NCBI RefSeq assembly: GCF_033001325.1
Contig: NZ_CP133111.1
Coordinates: 2,232,001 to 2,296,000 of the forward strand
Length of the DNA stretch: 64,000 nt
Source: Rhodopseudomonas sp. BAL398
Lineage (GTDB): Bacteria; Pseudomonadota; Alphaproteobacteria; Rhizobiales; Xanthobacteraceae
Reading direction: 5' to 3'
The notes beneath the pieces were generated by a model. That model saw only the letters and a program-made list of their open reading frames with translations, was not told the origin of the DNA and ran no database searches. Below, in pieces: positions 17,821-27,359 of the stretch. Made by a program: the position numbers and the translations under genes. Each line of letters begins with the position of its first letter. The stretch's first letter is position 1.

Positions 17821-18579
17821 ATGTCCACTAAGCAGATTCAAATTGATGCAATCAACCTGAACCTAGAGGGAGTAACCGATAACGACCCTTATTTTTCTGA
17901 ACTGGCTGACGACTTTGGCGGGGACTATTACCGCCTTTGCAGCAAAGTATTCAAAGATAATTTCATTTCCCTTGACATCGGTGCAAACATCGGAGTCACA
18001 TCACTGATCGCAAGCCGCTTACAAACGAAGGGCATTGTGCACGCGTTTGAGCCGGCTCAGAGCGTCTATTCGGTCCTCAAGCGCAACATCGAACGCAACA
18101 AGGCGTCGAATGTTGTACCTCACAACATAGCCCTGTCCGATCGGGAGGGTAGCGCCAAGTTCATTGACGCATCAGCCTACGGGCACGTTTCAGAAACCGA
18201 AGGGCACGACGTTCAACTTACTACGGTAGATAATATTGTTTCTTCGCTCGACCTGCCGCACGTCGATTTCATCAAAGTCGACGTTGAGGGCCATGAGCCC
18301 TTGGTATTAAAAGGCGCAGCAAACACGATACTTCGCCATTCACCACTCATCTATATGGAATTCAATTCATGGTGCCTGACAGCTTATGGCAAGACAAACT
18401 CGCTGGAATTCGCTGAATCCATCTTGCGAGACTTTGCCTTTGTTGGCATCGCGACAAGTGGCGGCATCAGAAAACTGAACCAGAACGGCGCGTTCGACTT
18501 TGCCAAGGAGAACATGGTGCTTCACGGTTGCGTCGACGACCTCCTGATCACTAACGATCCCCAGAAGTTTGGGCTATAG
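17821..18579 (+). CDS. FkbM-family methyltransferase
   Basis: FkbM-type enzymes O-methylate sugars and other small molecules. The 252-residue product has FISLDIGANIGVTSLIASRL (SAM-binding motif I), IVHAFEPAQSVYSVLKRNI and the diagnostic DFIKVDVEGHEPLVLKGAA. Base composition is clearly less GC-rich than neighbouring genes and synonymous codons are more A/T-ended, suggesting recent acquisition. It follows the GT-C-like gene on the same strand by about 90 bp. Confidence 0.9.
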   Translation: MSTKQIQIDAINLNLEGVTDNDPYFSELADDFGGDYYRLCSKVFKDNFISLDIGANIGVTSLIASRLQTKGIVHAFEPAQSVYSVLKRNIERNKASNVVPHNIALSDREGSAKFIDASAYGHVSETEGHDVQLTTVDNIVSSLDLPHVDFIKVDVEGHEPLVLKGAANTILRHSPLIYMEFNSWCLTAYGKTNSLEFAESILRDFAFVGIATSGGIRKLNQNGAFDFAKENMVLHGCVDDLLITNDPQKFGL

Positions 18580-18808
18580 TATTATTGCCAAAAATTAATT
18601 CGTAAGATTAGAATTGGAACTACTTCAAACCATTCGCTACTGAATCAGCGTTGCAGAAGCACTTCGCTACCTATCCTAAGGTAAGCAGCATTTAATTACC
18701 TGTCCTAAGGAATGACGAGCCTTTTAATTTCTTCTTTCTGATAGCGATTCCTCATTCGTGTGCCCCTAAGGACCGTCATCGCGATGAGCTTTTTAAAGTC
18801 CGCGACCT

Positions 18809-19507
18809 TTGATCAAGCCTCCGAACGGCGTGAGCCAATGGTGGCATAGCCTCCCAACGCCGGATGGCAGCCGTATCGAAGGGATGAACCAGGATAAAGA
18901 ACTCCAGTCAAAATTATGGAATGCGCTCAAGATAGAGCGAGGTTCATTGGCTGGAAAGGCCGTTTTGGATATTGGCGCGAACGATGGATATTTCACAGTT
19001 GCGGCGTCGCTGAGTGGGGCAGCAAGCGTCACGGCGATTAATTCGGCGGATTGGCCGACCTTCCCTCAGAATATTGAATTTTCCTGTGACCTTTGGAATG
19101 TTGAGGCAGAAATCATCACTGCCGATTTTCGGAGTTACGAGTTTGGACAAAAGTTCGATGTGATATTATTTCTTGGAGTACTATATCACCTGGAGAACGT
19201 TTTTGATTGTATCAGAGATCTTCGTAAATTGCTTAATCCAGGTGGAAGTATCTACATCGAAACTCAGATGGCAAAATCGACCTCGGATCTTCCTATTTTT
19301 GAGTATGCGAGCGACATCTATCCTACCTCCGCAATTGCCGGAAAATCATCAACAGGGAAAGTAGGGATTTCGAATTACCTGTTTCCGAATGTTCCGGCGA
19401 TTCTGAATCTTGCCAATTGCTATGACTTCAAATGCACCGATATTGGCGAAGGCAGCGTCTATGTAAAAGAAAATCCGTACCGAAGTGTATTTTTGTTTTC
19501 AATTTGA
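18809..19507 (+). CDS. SAM methyltransferase, CmoB/DUF1698-like
   Basis: The 232-residue product has GKAVLDIGANDGYFTVAASL (motif I) and FDVILFLGVLYHLENVFDCI, the pattern of the CmoB/DUF1698 type, then LLNPGGSIYIETQM. The reading opens only after a stop at 18794-18796. The first start is a TTG at 18809, followed by PPNGVSQWWHSLPTPDGS, which aligns with the usual family N-terminus, so the TTG is preferred over ATG at 18884. Low GC content matches the FkbM gene. The 229 bp upstream are AT-rich with no identifiable gene. Confidence 0.8.
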   Translation: MIKPPNGVSQWWHSLPTPDGSRIEGMNQDKELQSKLWNALKIERGSLAGKAVLDIGANDGYFTVAASLSGAASVTAINSADWPTFPQNIEFSCDLWNVEAEIITADFRSYEFGQKFDVILFLGVLYHLENVFDCIRDLRKLLNPGGSIYIETQMAKSTSDLPIFEYASDIYPTSAIAGKSSTGKVGISNYLFPNVPAILNLANCYDFKCTDIGEGSVYVKENPYRSVFLFSI

Positions 19508-19757
19508 CTTGTACTTTCCATCACGGTGCCAAACGGAGACGTGACGTTGTGTGCGAAGTGAACGTACTCCCGCCCGAGCCGGGCGTTTGCTGATCAATGA
19601 TGCCACGCCCGCTCGCACTCTTGCCGACTGTCACATTTCTCCAATCGGCACAAATTCAGGCGCTCGGCGAATGGCTCGAGTTGTCGACAATCCGAACTGA
19701 TTGCGAGTTTGAAAGTCCTGAGATAATTCAAGGAACGGACGTCAACTTGACCCCAGC

Positions 19758-21089
19758 CTAAGTGTAAAACGTCCCCGCAGCCAAAATCACATACCCGTTC
19801 CCTCCCAGAAATCCCCCGTCATACCGCTGCACCAAACCTCCGCCGGGATTGATCGCCACGCTCGCCCCGTGCCCCGTCACCGCGGCTTCGCGGCCGCAGC
19901 CGGTGTAGGAGCCGTTCGGGGTGGCGGGCAACGAGAAGGTGAGCGCGATGGCGGCGCTACCGACATTGGCGACGTTGATCGTGACGGTCCAATCGACCTT
20001 GTTGCCGGTGATGGTATAGTTGCCGGTCGCCGACGCCGCGCCGAGCGAGCCCGCCAATGCGCCGAGGGTCGGGGTCCAGCTGCCGTGAACCGGTCGCGGG
20101 CCGGCCGCGATCGCGAACCAGCGCTGCGCGGTGCCATCATAGCGCAGCACCGCGGCCTGCCTGGCGGGCAGCGCCAAATTGCCGCCGAGCGCGAAGCGGT
20201 TCGCCGCCAGCGACGCCGCGCTGTCGTCGCGCAGCGTCAGCGTTTGACCGCCGACATTGATCACGGTGATTATGCGCCCCTCGGCGCCGCCGGCCAGCCC
20301 GGTGATGTCGCGCGCCGCGGCGGACGAGATCTGTAGCAGCGACGCCGCGCCGAGCCCGGCCGGCGCGTAGTCGTTCTGGTCCGCGCTCAGCGGCGGCGGC
20401 GCGACCACGCCGGTCAGCGACAGGCCGCGCGGCAACGCGAGGTTGCCGCTGGCCTGATCGATCACCAGCGCCTCCGCCCAGCCCGCGCCGTCGGCCGAGA
20501 CCTTGAGCTTGAACGCGTCGGAGCCGACCAGGCCGAATTCGGCGCGCCCCGAATAGGCGTCCGAGAACACCACCGACGCGGTGTTCGCCATGCTCTCCTT
20601 GGACAGCTGCACGCGAATGTCACCGCTGCCGTCAGCGCCGGCCCCGATCGCGGCGAACAGCGCGGCGTTGGATTTGACGCTCAGCAGATTGGCGGCGTCG
20701 GCGGTGGTGTTGACGCCGAGAAACGGCGCGTTGGCGAGCGATACCCGCAGGTCGCGCAGATCGCGCCAGCTCGCCCCGTCGAACACCAGCAATACGTCGT
20801 CGGCCACCGACCAGATGCACCAGCCGGCGCGCGGGGCCAGAAACGACCAGGCGCCGTCCTGCCAGGTCGCGATCGCCTGCGCCTGCCCGGCCCAGGCCCC
20901 GGTCGCGGCGCTGGCCACGACATGGCGGTCGCCTTGCGCAGGGGCCGGGGGCGGCGCGGTGCGATCGCGGTCGGCGACAGCGATCTGGATCGCGGCGTCG
21001 AGAATCCGCAGCGCCTCGTTATGGGTGACGTGCTTCTGCGCCTGGCTGGCTTCGATCAAAGGCAGGCCGAGATTGGCTGTGTCGGTCAT
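19758..21089 (-). CDS. DUF2793 protein at the distal end of the GTA tail genes
   Basis: The N-terminus (MTDTANLGLPLIEASQAQKH, VTHNEALRILDAAIQ) is the DUF2793 domain that follows the GTA megatron gene in rhizobia and is often linked to phage tail fibres. The 443-residue length leaves a C-terminal beta-rich region with Gly/Ala/Thr-rich repeats and a YNYTITGNKVDWTVTINVAN-like segment (positions near 20,000), suggesting a fibre or receptor-binding tip. It starts 6 bp after gp15, so it is cotranscribed with it. Role by analogy only. Confidence 0.85.
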   Translation of the reverse strand: MTDTANLGLPLIEASQAQKHVTHNEALRILDAAIQIAVADRDRTAPPPAPAQGDRHVVASAATGAWAGQAQAIATWQDGAWSFLAPRAGWCIWSVADDVLLVFDGASWRDLRDLRVSLANAPFLGVNTTADAANLLSVKSNAALFAAIGAGADGSGDIRVQLSKESMANTASVVFSDAYSGRAEFGLVGSDAFKLKVSADGAGWAEALVIDQASGNLALPRGLSLTGVVAPPPLSADQNDYAPAGLGAASLLQISSAAARDITGLAGGAEGRIITVINVGGQTLTLRDDSAASLAANRFALGGNLALPARQAAVLRYDGTAQRWFAIAAGPRPVHGSWTPTLGALAGSLGAASATGNYTITGNKVDWTVTINVANVGSAAIALTFSLPATPNGSYTGCGREAAVTGHGASVAINPGGGLVQRYDGGFLGGNGYVILAAGTFYT

Positions 21090-21095
21090 GGCGTC

Positions 21096-24000
21096 TCACA
21101 GGGTGACAGTGATGTCGGCGGGGAATCCGGCGCCGACCGTGGCGGAGATTTGCGAAACCCGCAGGCGCAGGCTGGGCTGCGGCGCGCCGAAATCGGCGAT
21201 CTCGTCGGCGGCCGCATAGAGCGCCTGCGGCGCCGCGCAGGCGATGGCGCGCGACACGCCGCCGCCGCCGGACAGGATCTCGAGCCGATAGGCTTCGATT
21301 TCCTCGCCGAGCGGCACCTCGACGCCCCAGCCGTCGCCGTCGATCCGAGAGCGGCGGATCCATGAAATATGAACGCCGTCGGCTTTGCGGATCGCCGCCA
21401 GATGCACCGGCGCCAGCGGCATCAGCGCGGTCGCCCCCGGCGTCACCGTGATGGCGACCGCCGAGGCATCGTCATGGCTGCGGTTCGAGGCTGCGATCCG
21501 CAGCTGCATGGTCCGGCCCAGCGCATCCAGCCCCTGCGCCAGCGTCACCAGATTGCGGTCGAGCAGCACGAACGTCGCTCCGGCCGGCAACGGATCGCCG
21601 ATCGCCGCCTCGCTGCCGGCCTGGCCGCGCAGCAGCCGCGACAGCCGATAGGTGTGACCATCGACCAGTTCGGCATGAGCGAATTGCACGATCTCCCACG
21701 CACCTTCGGCATTGCGCAGCGCCGCCGCGTTGCCGCCGGCCAGCACGTTGGCATCCGGCAGCGACGCCAGCGCTCCGCCGAACAGCCGCACCCGAAATGC
21801 GTTGCCGCGATCCCACAGCGCGGTCGGCCCACGCGGCAAGGCATCGAGGGTCTCACCGATAGTGGCGCGCGCCGCCGCAATCGCCACCGGCTGATAGCTC
21901 GCGCCATCAGCGGAATTCCACACCGTCACCGAACCCGGCCACGGATTGGCGAAGATCGCCAGCCGGGTCAGCACCGACGGCGCCGCCGCATCGATCACCG
22001 GCAGATCGAGCCATAGCGCCTGCACCGGGCCAAGCGCCGGCGGAATCCGCGCCACCGCCCGCTGTGGCGCGCGCTGCGGCGTCGCGAACACGTCCAGATC
22101 GATGCTGCGCGCGGTGACCTGGCGCGCCGTGGTGTCGACCAGGCCCTCGATCTCGAACAGCCGCCGCCGCTGATTGAGCGTGAGCGCCACGACATCGCCG
22201 GGCGCCAGCGCCAGCCGGTCGAGCCCGAGCGCGAAGCTGGCGCGCTCGCGGCCGGCCCACAGATCCTGCAACAGAATGTCAGCGCGCCGCGCCGCCGCGC
22301 CGTCATGGGTCACCACCGTGAGGTCGGAACGCAAGGTGCGATTGGCGCCGCCGACCAGCCGGCGCGAGGTCGCAGCCGAGCGGCGGTAGTCCATCAGCGC
22401 ATCGGTGAAGCCGAAGGCGATCTCGTGCGGCAATTCGGTTTCCTGGGCGCGCGTCAGCCGCGACGGGGCACCCTCGTCGGGCGCCACCAGCTCCTCCTCG
22501 GCGATCTCCATCACCAACGTGCCGCCGCGCTGGATGAAGCGCAGCGTGCCATCCGCCGCCGTGGCGTTGAAGGCATAGGCCAGCGCCAGCGGCTCGATCA
22601 TCGCCCGCGGCGACATCGCGCGGTCGACCACATAGCCGTCGCAGCCGTCGCGCAATGCGCTGGTGTCGACGCCGCCGACGCCGGCATCTTGCAGCAGCCT
22701 TCCAACCAAGGCGTCGAGCGGCGCGCCGCCGAGCCGGCCGGTGAGCCAATGGCCGGTCTGCCAATTCGGCGCGTCGCTCCAGACCTCATCGGCGGCGGGA
22801 AACACCGGATAGGGCCGCGCGTCCCAGGTCCATAGATGGATCGCCGAGACCTCGATCATCCGCCCGCCATAGACCGGCGATACCGGATTGCGCGCCTCGG
22901 CGGCGCCGAACGCCGGATCGAACGCCGCGATCAGGGCTTCGAGATAGCGCCGCTGCATCAGATCATCGCGCTCGCCGCTGGAAAAATACGGCGCGAAATT
23001 CTCGCTGGATTTCGGATCGGGAAACACGCTGGGCTGGTTGGCGCCCTTGTCGACCGCCGGACACCCCACTTCTGTCAGCCAGATCGGCTTGCTCATCGGG
23101 CTCCAGGCGGTCGGCGGCAATTCGGCGCCGCCGACGCGCTCGTGATGCGGCTGCGACCACCAATTCCAGATGTCCTTGACCCGCCAGACCCACGGCTTGC
23201 CGAGCCCGTCGGTGATGGCGGAGCGATGTTGCGCGGCGCGCGCCGAATCATCGGCGTAGTACCAATCATAGCCCTCGCCGGCGGCGACATTGCCGGCCAG
23301 ATAAGCGCGGTCATAGGTCGAAGCCGCCAAGGCCTGGTCGAGATGGCCGGCATCGTCGCGCCAATCCGCCAAAGGCGCGTAGTAATCGATCCCGACCGCG
23401 CCGATCGCGCTCGAGGCCCATAAGGGATCGAGCGGAAACCGCAGCTCGGAGCCGTCGGGCGTCACCGCGTCGGCGCCATATTCGGTCCAGTCCGCGCCGT
23501 AAGTGACCAGCGTGCCGCCGACGATGGCTTTCACCTCGGCGGCAAGCGCCACCAGCGCGTCAACCGCCGGATAGGTGCCGGGCCCGGAGCGCACCCGCGT
23601 CAGCGCCTTCAATTCCGAGCCGATCAAAAACGCATCGACGCCGCCGGCGGAGGCGCATAGCCGGGCATAATGCAGGATCATGCGGCGATAATTCCACGCC
23701 CCGCCGTTGAAGAAATTGGCCACCTGCGCGGCCGCCGTCGCGGTGCCCTGCGGCGAGCCGCCCTGCCCCGGCGCCGGATCGCAGGTGATGCGGCCGCGCC
23801 ATGGGTAAGGTGGCTGCGAAGGCGCGCCGGTCCAGGGATTGGGCAGCGCATTGCCGGCGGGCACGTCCATCATCACGAAGGGATAGAACGTCACCTTGAG
23901 GCCGCGCGCCTTCAATTCGCCGATCAGATGCACGACGCTGTCGTCCGACGGGGTGCCGCCAAAGGCCGGCCGACCGCCGACCTGCGACACCAGCCAGGCG

Positions 24001-24947
24001 TCGGCGCGGCTGGTGCCATCGACCGCCCAGACCGTGCGGCTCACCAGCTTGTCGCGGTTCTCGACGCCGGGCCGCACCGTGCAATGTTGCGCCCGCAGAT
24101 CGGAGCCGAACCACGCCACCACGACGGCGACGCGCTGCAGCCCCGGGCAGATGCCCTGCAGATCGTCGAGCGATTCGATGAGATCCGAGGCCGCATTGGC
24201 GACGTGGCGGTTCTCCGGCGCCGAATGTCCCGGATCGAGCCATCGCACCCGTGTCGCCGGCTCATAGCCGAATTCGGTGGTGCCGGGGATCAGCGTCACC
24301 GCCCGCACCATCTGTTCGAGCTGCCCGACCGGCCGGATGATCTCGAACGACAATTGCGGAATCCGGTTGCCGTAATCGGCCAGCGGCAGCCGCTCGAACA
24401 CCACATAGGCCGTGCCGCGATAGGCCGGCGCGTTGGCGGCGCCTTCCTTGGCGACGATCAGCTCATCGGCGCCCTGATCCTCTGTGCCGCGATGGACCCG
24501 ATGATTGACGCCGGACAGATCCAGCGGCTTGCCGTCGGCCCAGATCCGCGCCACCCGCCCGATCGCCCCCTCGCACAGCGCCACGGCGAAATTGGCGAAG
24601 TAGCTGTAGGTCGTGGTGGTGGTGGTCGGGCCGCTGCCGCCGCCCTTGCCGCCCGACGACGTGGTCTCGGTCGAGATCACTTCCTCGAGCTCGGTCGCCC
24701 AGATCACCTGGCCGCTCAACCGCGCCCGGCCATAGACCCGCGGGATCGGCGCGCCCTCGGTCGAGGCCATCACGTCGAGATCGGCCAGCCGCGGCCCCTC
24801 GACGCTGCGATTGCCCGAGCCGCCGAATAATTGCTGATCCAGCGCATTGCCGATCAGCGCGCCGGCGAGCCGGCCGGCCAGCGCGCCGACCGGGCCGAAC
24901 AGCGCGCCGACCGCGCCGCCGGCGACGGACAAGACCAGGGCTGCCAT
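21096..24947 (-). CDS. GTA gp15-like baseplate megatron protein (TIM-barrel / phage tail)
   Basis: This 1,283-residue protein starts MAALVLSVAGGAVGALFGPV, with a Gly-rich hydrophobic N-terminus, and continues VEGPRLADLDVMASTEGAPI, RVYGRARLSGQVIW. The middle third contains the GTA TIM-barrel-like region (VTFYPFVMMDVPAGNALPNP, KPIWLTEVGCPAVDKGANQP). A phage-tail-3 domain and C-terminal carbohydrate-binding-like region follow. In RcGTA this protein forms the baseplate megatron that contacts the host. ATG at 24947 overlaps the stop of the NlpC/P60 gene (ATGA), indicating translational coupling. The earlier in-frame start at 24998 was rejected. Confidence 0.93.
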   Translation of the reverse strand: MAALVLSVAGGAVGALFGPVGALAGRLAGALIGNALDQQLFGGSGNRSVEGPRLADLDVMASTEGAPIPRVYGRARLSGQVIWATELEEVISTETTSSGGKGGGSGPTTTTTTYSYFANFAVALCEGAIGRVARIWADGKPLDLSGVNHRVHRGTEDQGADELIVAKEGAANAPAYRGTAYVVFERLPLADYGNRIPQLSFEIIRPVGQLEQMVRAVTLIPGTTEFGYEPATRVRWLDPGHSAPENRHVANAASDLIESLDDLQGICPGLQRVAVVVAWFGSDLRAQHCTVRPGVENRDKLVSRTVWAVDGTSRADAWLVSQVGGRPAFGGTPSDDSVVHLIGELKARGLKVTFYPFVMMDVPAGNALPNPWTGAPSQPPYPWRGRITCDPAPGQGGSPQGTATAAAQVANFFNGGAWNYRRMILHYARLCASAGGVDAFLIGSELKALTRVRSGPGTYPAVDALVALAAEVKAIVGGTLVTYGADWTEYGADAVTPDGSELRFPLDPLWASSAIGAVGIDYYAPLADWRDDAGHLDQALAASTYDRAYLAGNVAAGEGYDWYYADDSARAAQHRSAITDGLGKPWVWRVKDIWNWWSQPHHERVGGAELPPTAWSPMSKPIWLTEVGCPAVDKGANQPSVFPDPKSSENFAPYFSSGERDDLMQRRYLEALIAAFDPAFGAAEARNPVSPVYGGRMIEVSAIHLWTWDARPYPVFPAADEVWSDAPNWQTGHWLTGRLGGAPLDALVGRLLQDAGVGGVDTSALRDGCDGYVVDRAMSPRAMIEPLALAYAFNATAADGTLRFIQRGGTLVMEIAEEELVAPDEGAPSRLTRAQETELPHEIAFGFTDALMDYRRSAATSRRLVGGANRTLRSDLTVVTHDGAAARRADILLQDLWAGRERASFALGLDRLALAPGDVVALTLNQRRRLFEIEGLVDTTARQVTARSIDLDVFATPQRAPQRAVARIPPALGPVQALWLDLPVIDAAAPSVLTRLAIFANPWPGSVTVWNSADGASYQPVAIAAARATIGETLDALPRGPTALWDRGNAFRVRLFGGALASLPDANVLAGGNAAALRNAEGAWEIVQFAHAELVDGHTYRLSRLLRGQAGSEAAIGDPLPAGATFVLLDRNLVTLAQGLDALGRTMQLRIAASNRSHDDASAVAITVTPGATALMPLAPVHLAAIRKADGVHISWIRRSRIDGDGWGVEVPLGEEIEAYRLEILSGGGGVSRAIACAAPQALYAAADEIADFGAPQPSLRLRVSQISATVGAGFPADITVTL

Positions 24948-25387
24948 CAGCTCACTCCGGGAAACGAAAACGCATAGGCCAGCCGCCGCCGCCACCACGG
25001 CGCCAATTCAACCTCGCAGACCGCGGCGCCGTCATGCGCGTGGATCATGCTGGCGGCGCCACTGGCGATCGCCACATGCTTGGCGACGCAGCCGTCGCGC
25101 CAGCGAAACAGCAGCACGTCGCCGGCGCCGAACGCGTCGGGTCGGATCGGCACCAGATGCCGCATCGCCGCCTGCGCCAGCGTCTCCTGCCCGCGCGCCT
25201 CGGCCCAGTCCGGCGCATAGGCCGGCGGCCTCTCCGGCTCGTCGCCGATGCAATTGCGCCAGACCCCGCGCACCAGCCCGAGACAATCGCAGCCGACGCC
25301 TTTGAGCGAGGCCTGATGCCGATAGCGCGTGCCGATCCAGCTCCGCGCCTCGGCGACGAGCACGGCACGGGTGAGCGGTGTGGTCAT
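24947..25387 (-). CDS. GTA gp14-like NlpC/P60 peptidase of the tail
   Basis: The 146-residue product starts MTTPLTRAVLVAEARSWIGT. It holds the catalytic Cys in LKGVGCDCLGLVRGVW, a HVAIASG His region and a final acidic/polar segment, the NlpC/P60 order. In RcGTA the equivalent is a tail peptidase that may open recipient peptidoglycan. The frame opens much further upstream, but that part runs through a family A repeat; ATG at 25387 is the sensible start. It overlaps gp15 by the ATGA arrangement. Confidence 0.93.
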   Translation of the reverse strand: MTTPLTRAVLVAEARSWIGTRYRHQASLKGVGCDCLGLVRGVWRNCIGDEPERPPAYAPDWAEARGQETLAQAAMRHLVPIRPDAFGAGDVLLFRWRDGCVAKHVAIASGAASMIHAHDGAAVCEVELAPWWRRRLAYAFSFPGVS

Positions 25388-25397
25388 GGGATTCTCC

Positions 25398-25548
25398 TTC
25401 ACCCTCCCCTGGAGGGGGAGGGTCGGCGAGCAACGCGCGAAGCGCGATGCGAGACGGGGTGGGGTGAGCCGCGAGCACAGCGGAAAACTCTTCTCCACCC
25501 CACCCCGCTCGCTGCGCGAGCGACCCTCCCCCTCCAGGGGAGGGTGAA
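25398..25548. repeat. Family A palindromic repeat, copy 1 (gp14/gp13 gap)
   Basis: About 150 bp begin CACCCTCCCCTGGAGGGGGA and end with the reverse complement, with an internal GGGGTGGGGTGAG / CCACCCCACCCCG pair. The whole unit could fold into one long hairpin. Similar units recur at 28494, 29726, 39520 and 40166, and a remnant at 26517-26534. Confidence 0.85.
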
Positions 25549-25598
25549 AAAGCCGTCGACTGAGAGACTGTCGCAGCGTGATTGAACGACATCGACGC

Positions 25599-26501
25599 TC
25601 ATTCATCCCACAGCGCGAGCGGGTTGCCGTCATGGCCGGGCGTGCCGGCGACCGGATAGCTGATGACGAAATCATTGCCGGGGATCTGCGGAAAGCCACG
25701 GAAATTCGCGCCATTGCCGAAGCGGTCGCGGCAGGTGGCAAAGCGCTTGTCGCAGCCGGCCGTCACCACGAACTGATCGCCGGCGGCGATCGGCTCGGCC
25801 ATCGCCTGCCACAGCGACAGCCGCACCTCGCCGCCGACGATGGCGTGCTGCTTGATCTCGATGGCGCTGCCGGCATTGGGGCCACCCGTCCAGCTCAGCC
25901 GGCCGCCGCTGAACAAATCCGCCGCAAAGCCGCCGAGACCGGACACCGCGACGCGCGAGGCGCCGAGCGCCGTAGTGACGACGCCGCTGCCGCGCCACGC
26001 CGGATTAGCGAGATTGACCCGGCAACTGCCGTCGCCGAGATCGGCGCCGCAGCTCGCCGTGTAGTACCGGCCGCTTTCCTGCGACAGCAGATCGGCCAGC
26101 CCGCGCAGCTCCGCGGTGAAGGCCTGGCCCTCGCGCCTGACCTCGCCGAGCGTGCCGCGCGCGGTCAGCACCTGCAGCGCCGGTTCGCTCCAATCCACCA
26201 GCCAGGTCTCGACCATGGCGGCGTCATAGCGTCCGGCGGCGAGGTCGACCTCGTTGAGGGCGGCGTCGCTCAAGGCGCCGGAGATCTCGCTGCCGTCGAC
26301 CGACAGGTCGAAGCGCTGTGCGCCCTCCGACGCCGTCAGCCCGGTGCCGGCGCGGCACGGCACGCCGCCGATCGCCAGATCGCGATCATGATCGGTGAAG
26401 CCCAGCACCGCGCCGTCGCGCCGCCGCAGCACCCAGCATTGCGCCAGCGTGGTCACACCGGAATCGAGTTTGGCCTGCAGCGCAGCGGGAATCGAGCGCA
26501 T
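25599..26501 (-). CDS. GTA gp13-like tail hub protein (DUF2163)
   Basis: The 300-residue product starts MRSIPAALQAKLDSGVTTLA and QCWVLRRRDGAVLGFTDHDR, the DUF2163 signature. The C-terminal third has Cys residues in TASCGADLGDGSC and TAGCDKRFATCRDRFGNGAN, the spacing that binds an iron-sulfur cluster in the RcGTA tail hub. The start at 26501 begins the conserved domain; the upstream frame to 27062 overlaps gp12 and is not real. About 37 bp separate it from gp12. Confidence 0.93.
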   Translation of the reverse strand: MRSIPAALQAKLDSGVTTLAQCWVLRRRDGAVLGFTDHDRDLAIGGVPCRAGTGLTASEGAQRFDLSVDGSEISGALSDAALNEVDLAAGRYDAAMVETWLVDWSEPALQVLTARGTLGEVRREGQAFTAELRGLADLLSQESGRYYTASCGADLGDGSCRVNLANPAWRGSGVVTTALGASRVAVSGLGGFAADLFSGGRLSWTGGPNAGSAIEIKQHAIVGGEVRLSLWQAMAEPIAAGDQFVVTAGCDKRFATCRDRFGNGANFRGFPQIPGNDFVISYPVAGTPGHDGNPLALWDE

Positions 26502-26538
26502 GACATTTCCTTTCTGACCCTCCCCTGGAGGGTGAAGA

Positions 26539-27174
26539 TCACAGCCTGATCTCCACCAGCGGAATCTTCGGGATCGCGCCGGCCGCAAACGCCGACAGGT
26601 CGACTTCGAGGTAATCGGTGTCGAACCGCACCGGCACGTCGAACCAGAACCCCGCGGTGACCGCGGCGCCCGGCGGCGGGATATGGCCGGCGGCGAAACT
26701 GACCACGCCGGTCGCCGGATCGCAGCCGAAGCTGCCCGCCGCCTCGACGCCGCCGACCGCGACCCGCACCGTGCCGCCGACCGGCTTGACGATCGGCCGC
26801 GCATAGGGCGCCAGACCCGCGCCATAAGTCTTCTGCAATTGAAACGTCGCAGTGACGCCGTCGCCGATGCCGATGCCCTGATCGAGCGGCGACACGCTCT
26901 GCCCCGGTGGATGCGAGGCATGATCGAGCCGGTCGCGCCAGCGAAAGCCATAAAGCCTTCCGCGCCGCTCCTCGAAAAACGCCACCACCGCCTGCAGCGC
27001 CTCCAGCGTCTTGACGCCATAGCCGGCGTCAAAGCGCCGCCGCGACTGCGCCCAGCGCGCATTGCGCTGCTCGCGGCCGGAGCCGAACGAAACGATGTCA
27101 GTGCGCCGCTCCGGCCCGCCGGCGCTACGCAGCGCGATGTCGAGCGGAAACAGGATCTCGTGAAATGCGGTCAT
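26539..27174 (-). CDS. GTA gp12-like distal tail protein (DUF2460)
   Basis: The 211-residue product starts MTAFHEILFPLDIALRSAGG and contains GGPERRTDIVSFGSGREQRN, GRLYGFRWRDRLDHAS and VTAGFWFDVPVRFDTDYLEV, the DUF2460 pattern. In RcGTA this is the distal tail protein joining the tube to the hub. Start at 27174, not the extended frame at 27288, which runs into the family B repeat. Order and strand are as in other GTA clusters. Confidence 0.93.
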   Translation of the reverse strand: MTAFHEILFPLDIALRSAGGPERRTDIVSFGSGREQRNARWAQSRRRFDAGYGVKTLEALQAVVAFFEERRGRLYGFRWRDRLDHASHPPGQSVSPLDQGIGIGDGVTATFQLQKTYGAGLAPYARPIVKPVGGTVRVAVGGVEAAGSFGCDPATGVVSFAAGHIPPPGAAVTAGFWFDVPVRFDTDYLEVDLSAFAAGAIPKIPLVEIRL

Positions 27175-27221
27175 TGATGGGGGTCCCATAGCTCGTCCCG
27201 CCAGCCTGCGCATCGGCGTTT

Positions 27222-27329
27222 CGTCATTGCGAGCCGAGGCGGCGCGCAGCGCCGTCCGAAGGCGAAGCAATCCAGGAGCGCCAAGCAAGGACTGGATTGC
27301 TTCGTCGCAACAGCTCCTCGCAATGACGG
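27222..27329. repeat. Family B palindromic repeat, copy 1 (gp12/gp11 gap)
   Basis: This ~108-bp unit begins CGTCATTGCGAGCCGAGG and ends CTCGCAATGACG, with internal AAGCAATCCAGGA / TGGATTGCTTCG pairs. It can form a long imperfect hairpin. Further copies lie at 33584, 46368 and 51599. Confidence 0.85.
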
Positions 27330-27359
27330 CTCAAACGCGGGCGCGCCGGCCGCTCACCC

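Noticed and set aside
18640-18720. Short direct repeats with TCCTAAGG before the DUF1698-like methyltransferase
   Set aside because: Only two imperfect 12-bp copies, with no gene or structure attached; chance similarity in an AT-rich gap is likely.
22303-24830. Several long frames opposite or out of frame with the gp15 gene
   Set aside because: High GC leaves all frames open; these lack motifs and start signals, whereas gp15 is recognisable over its full length.
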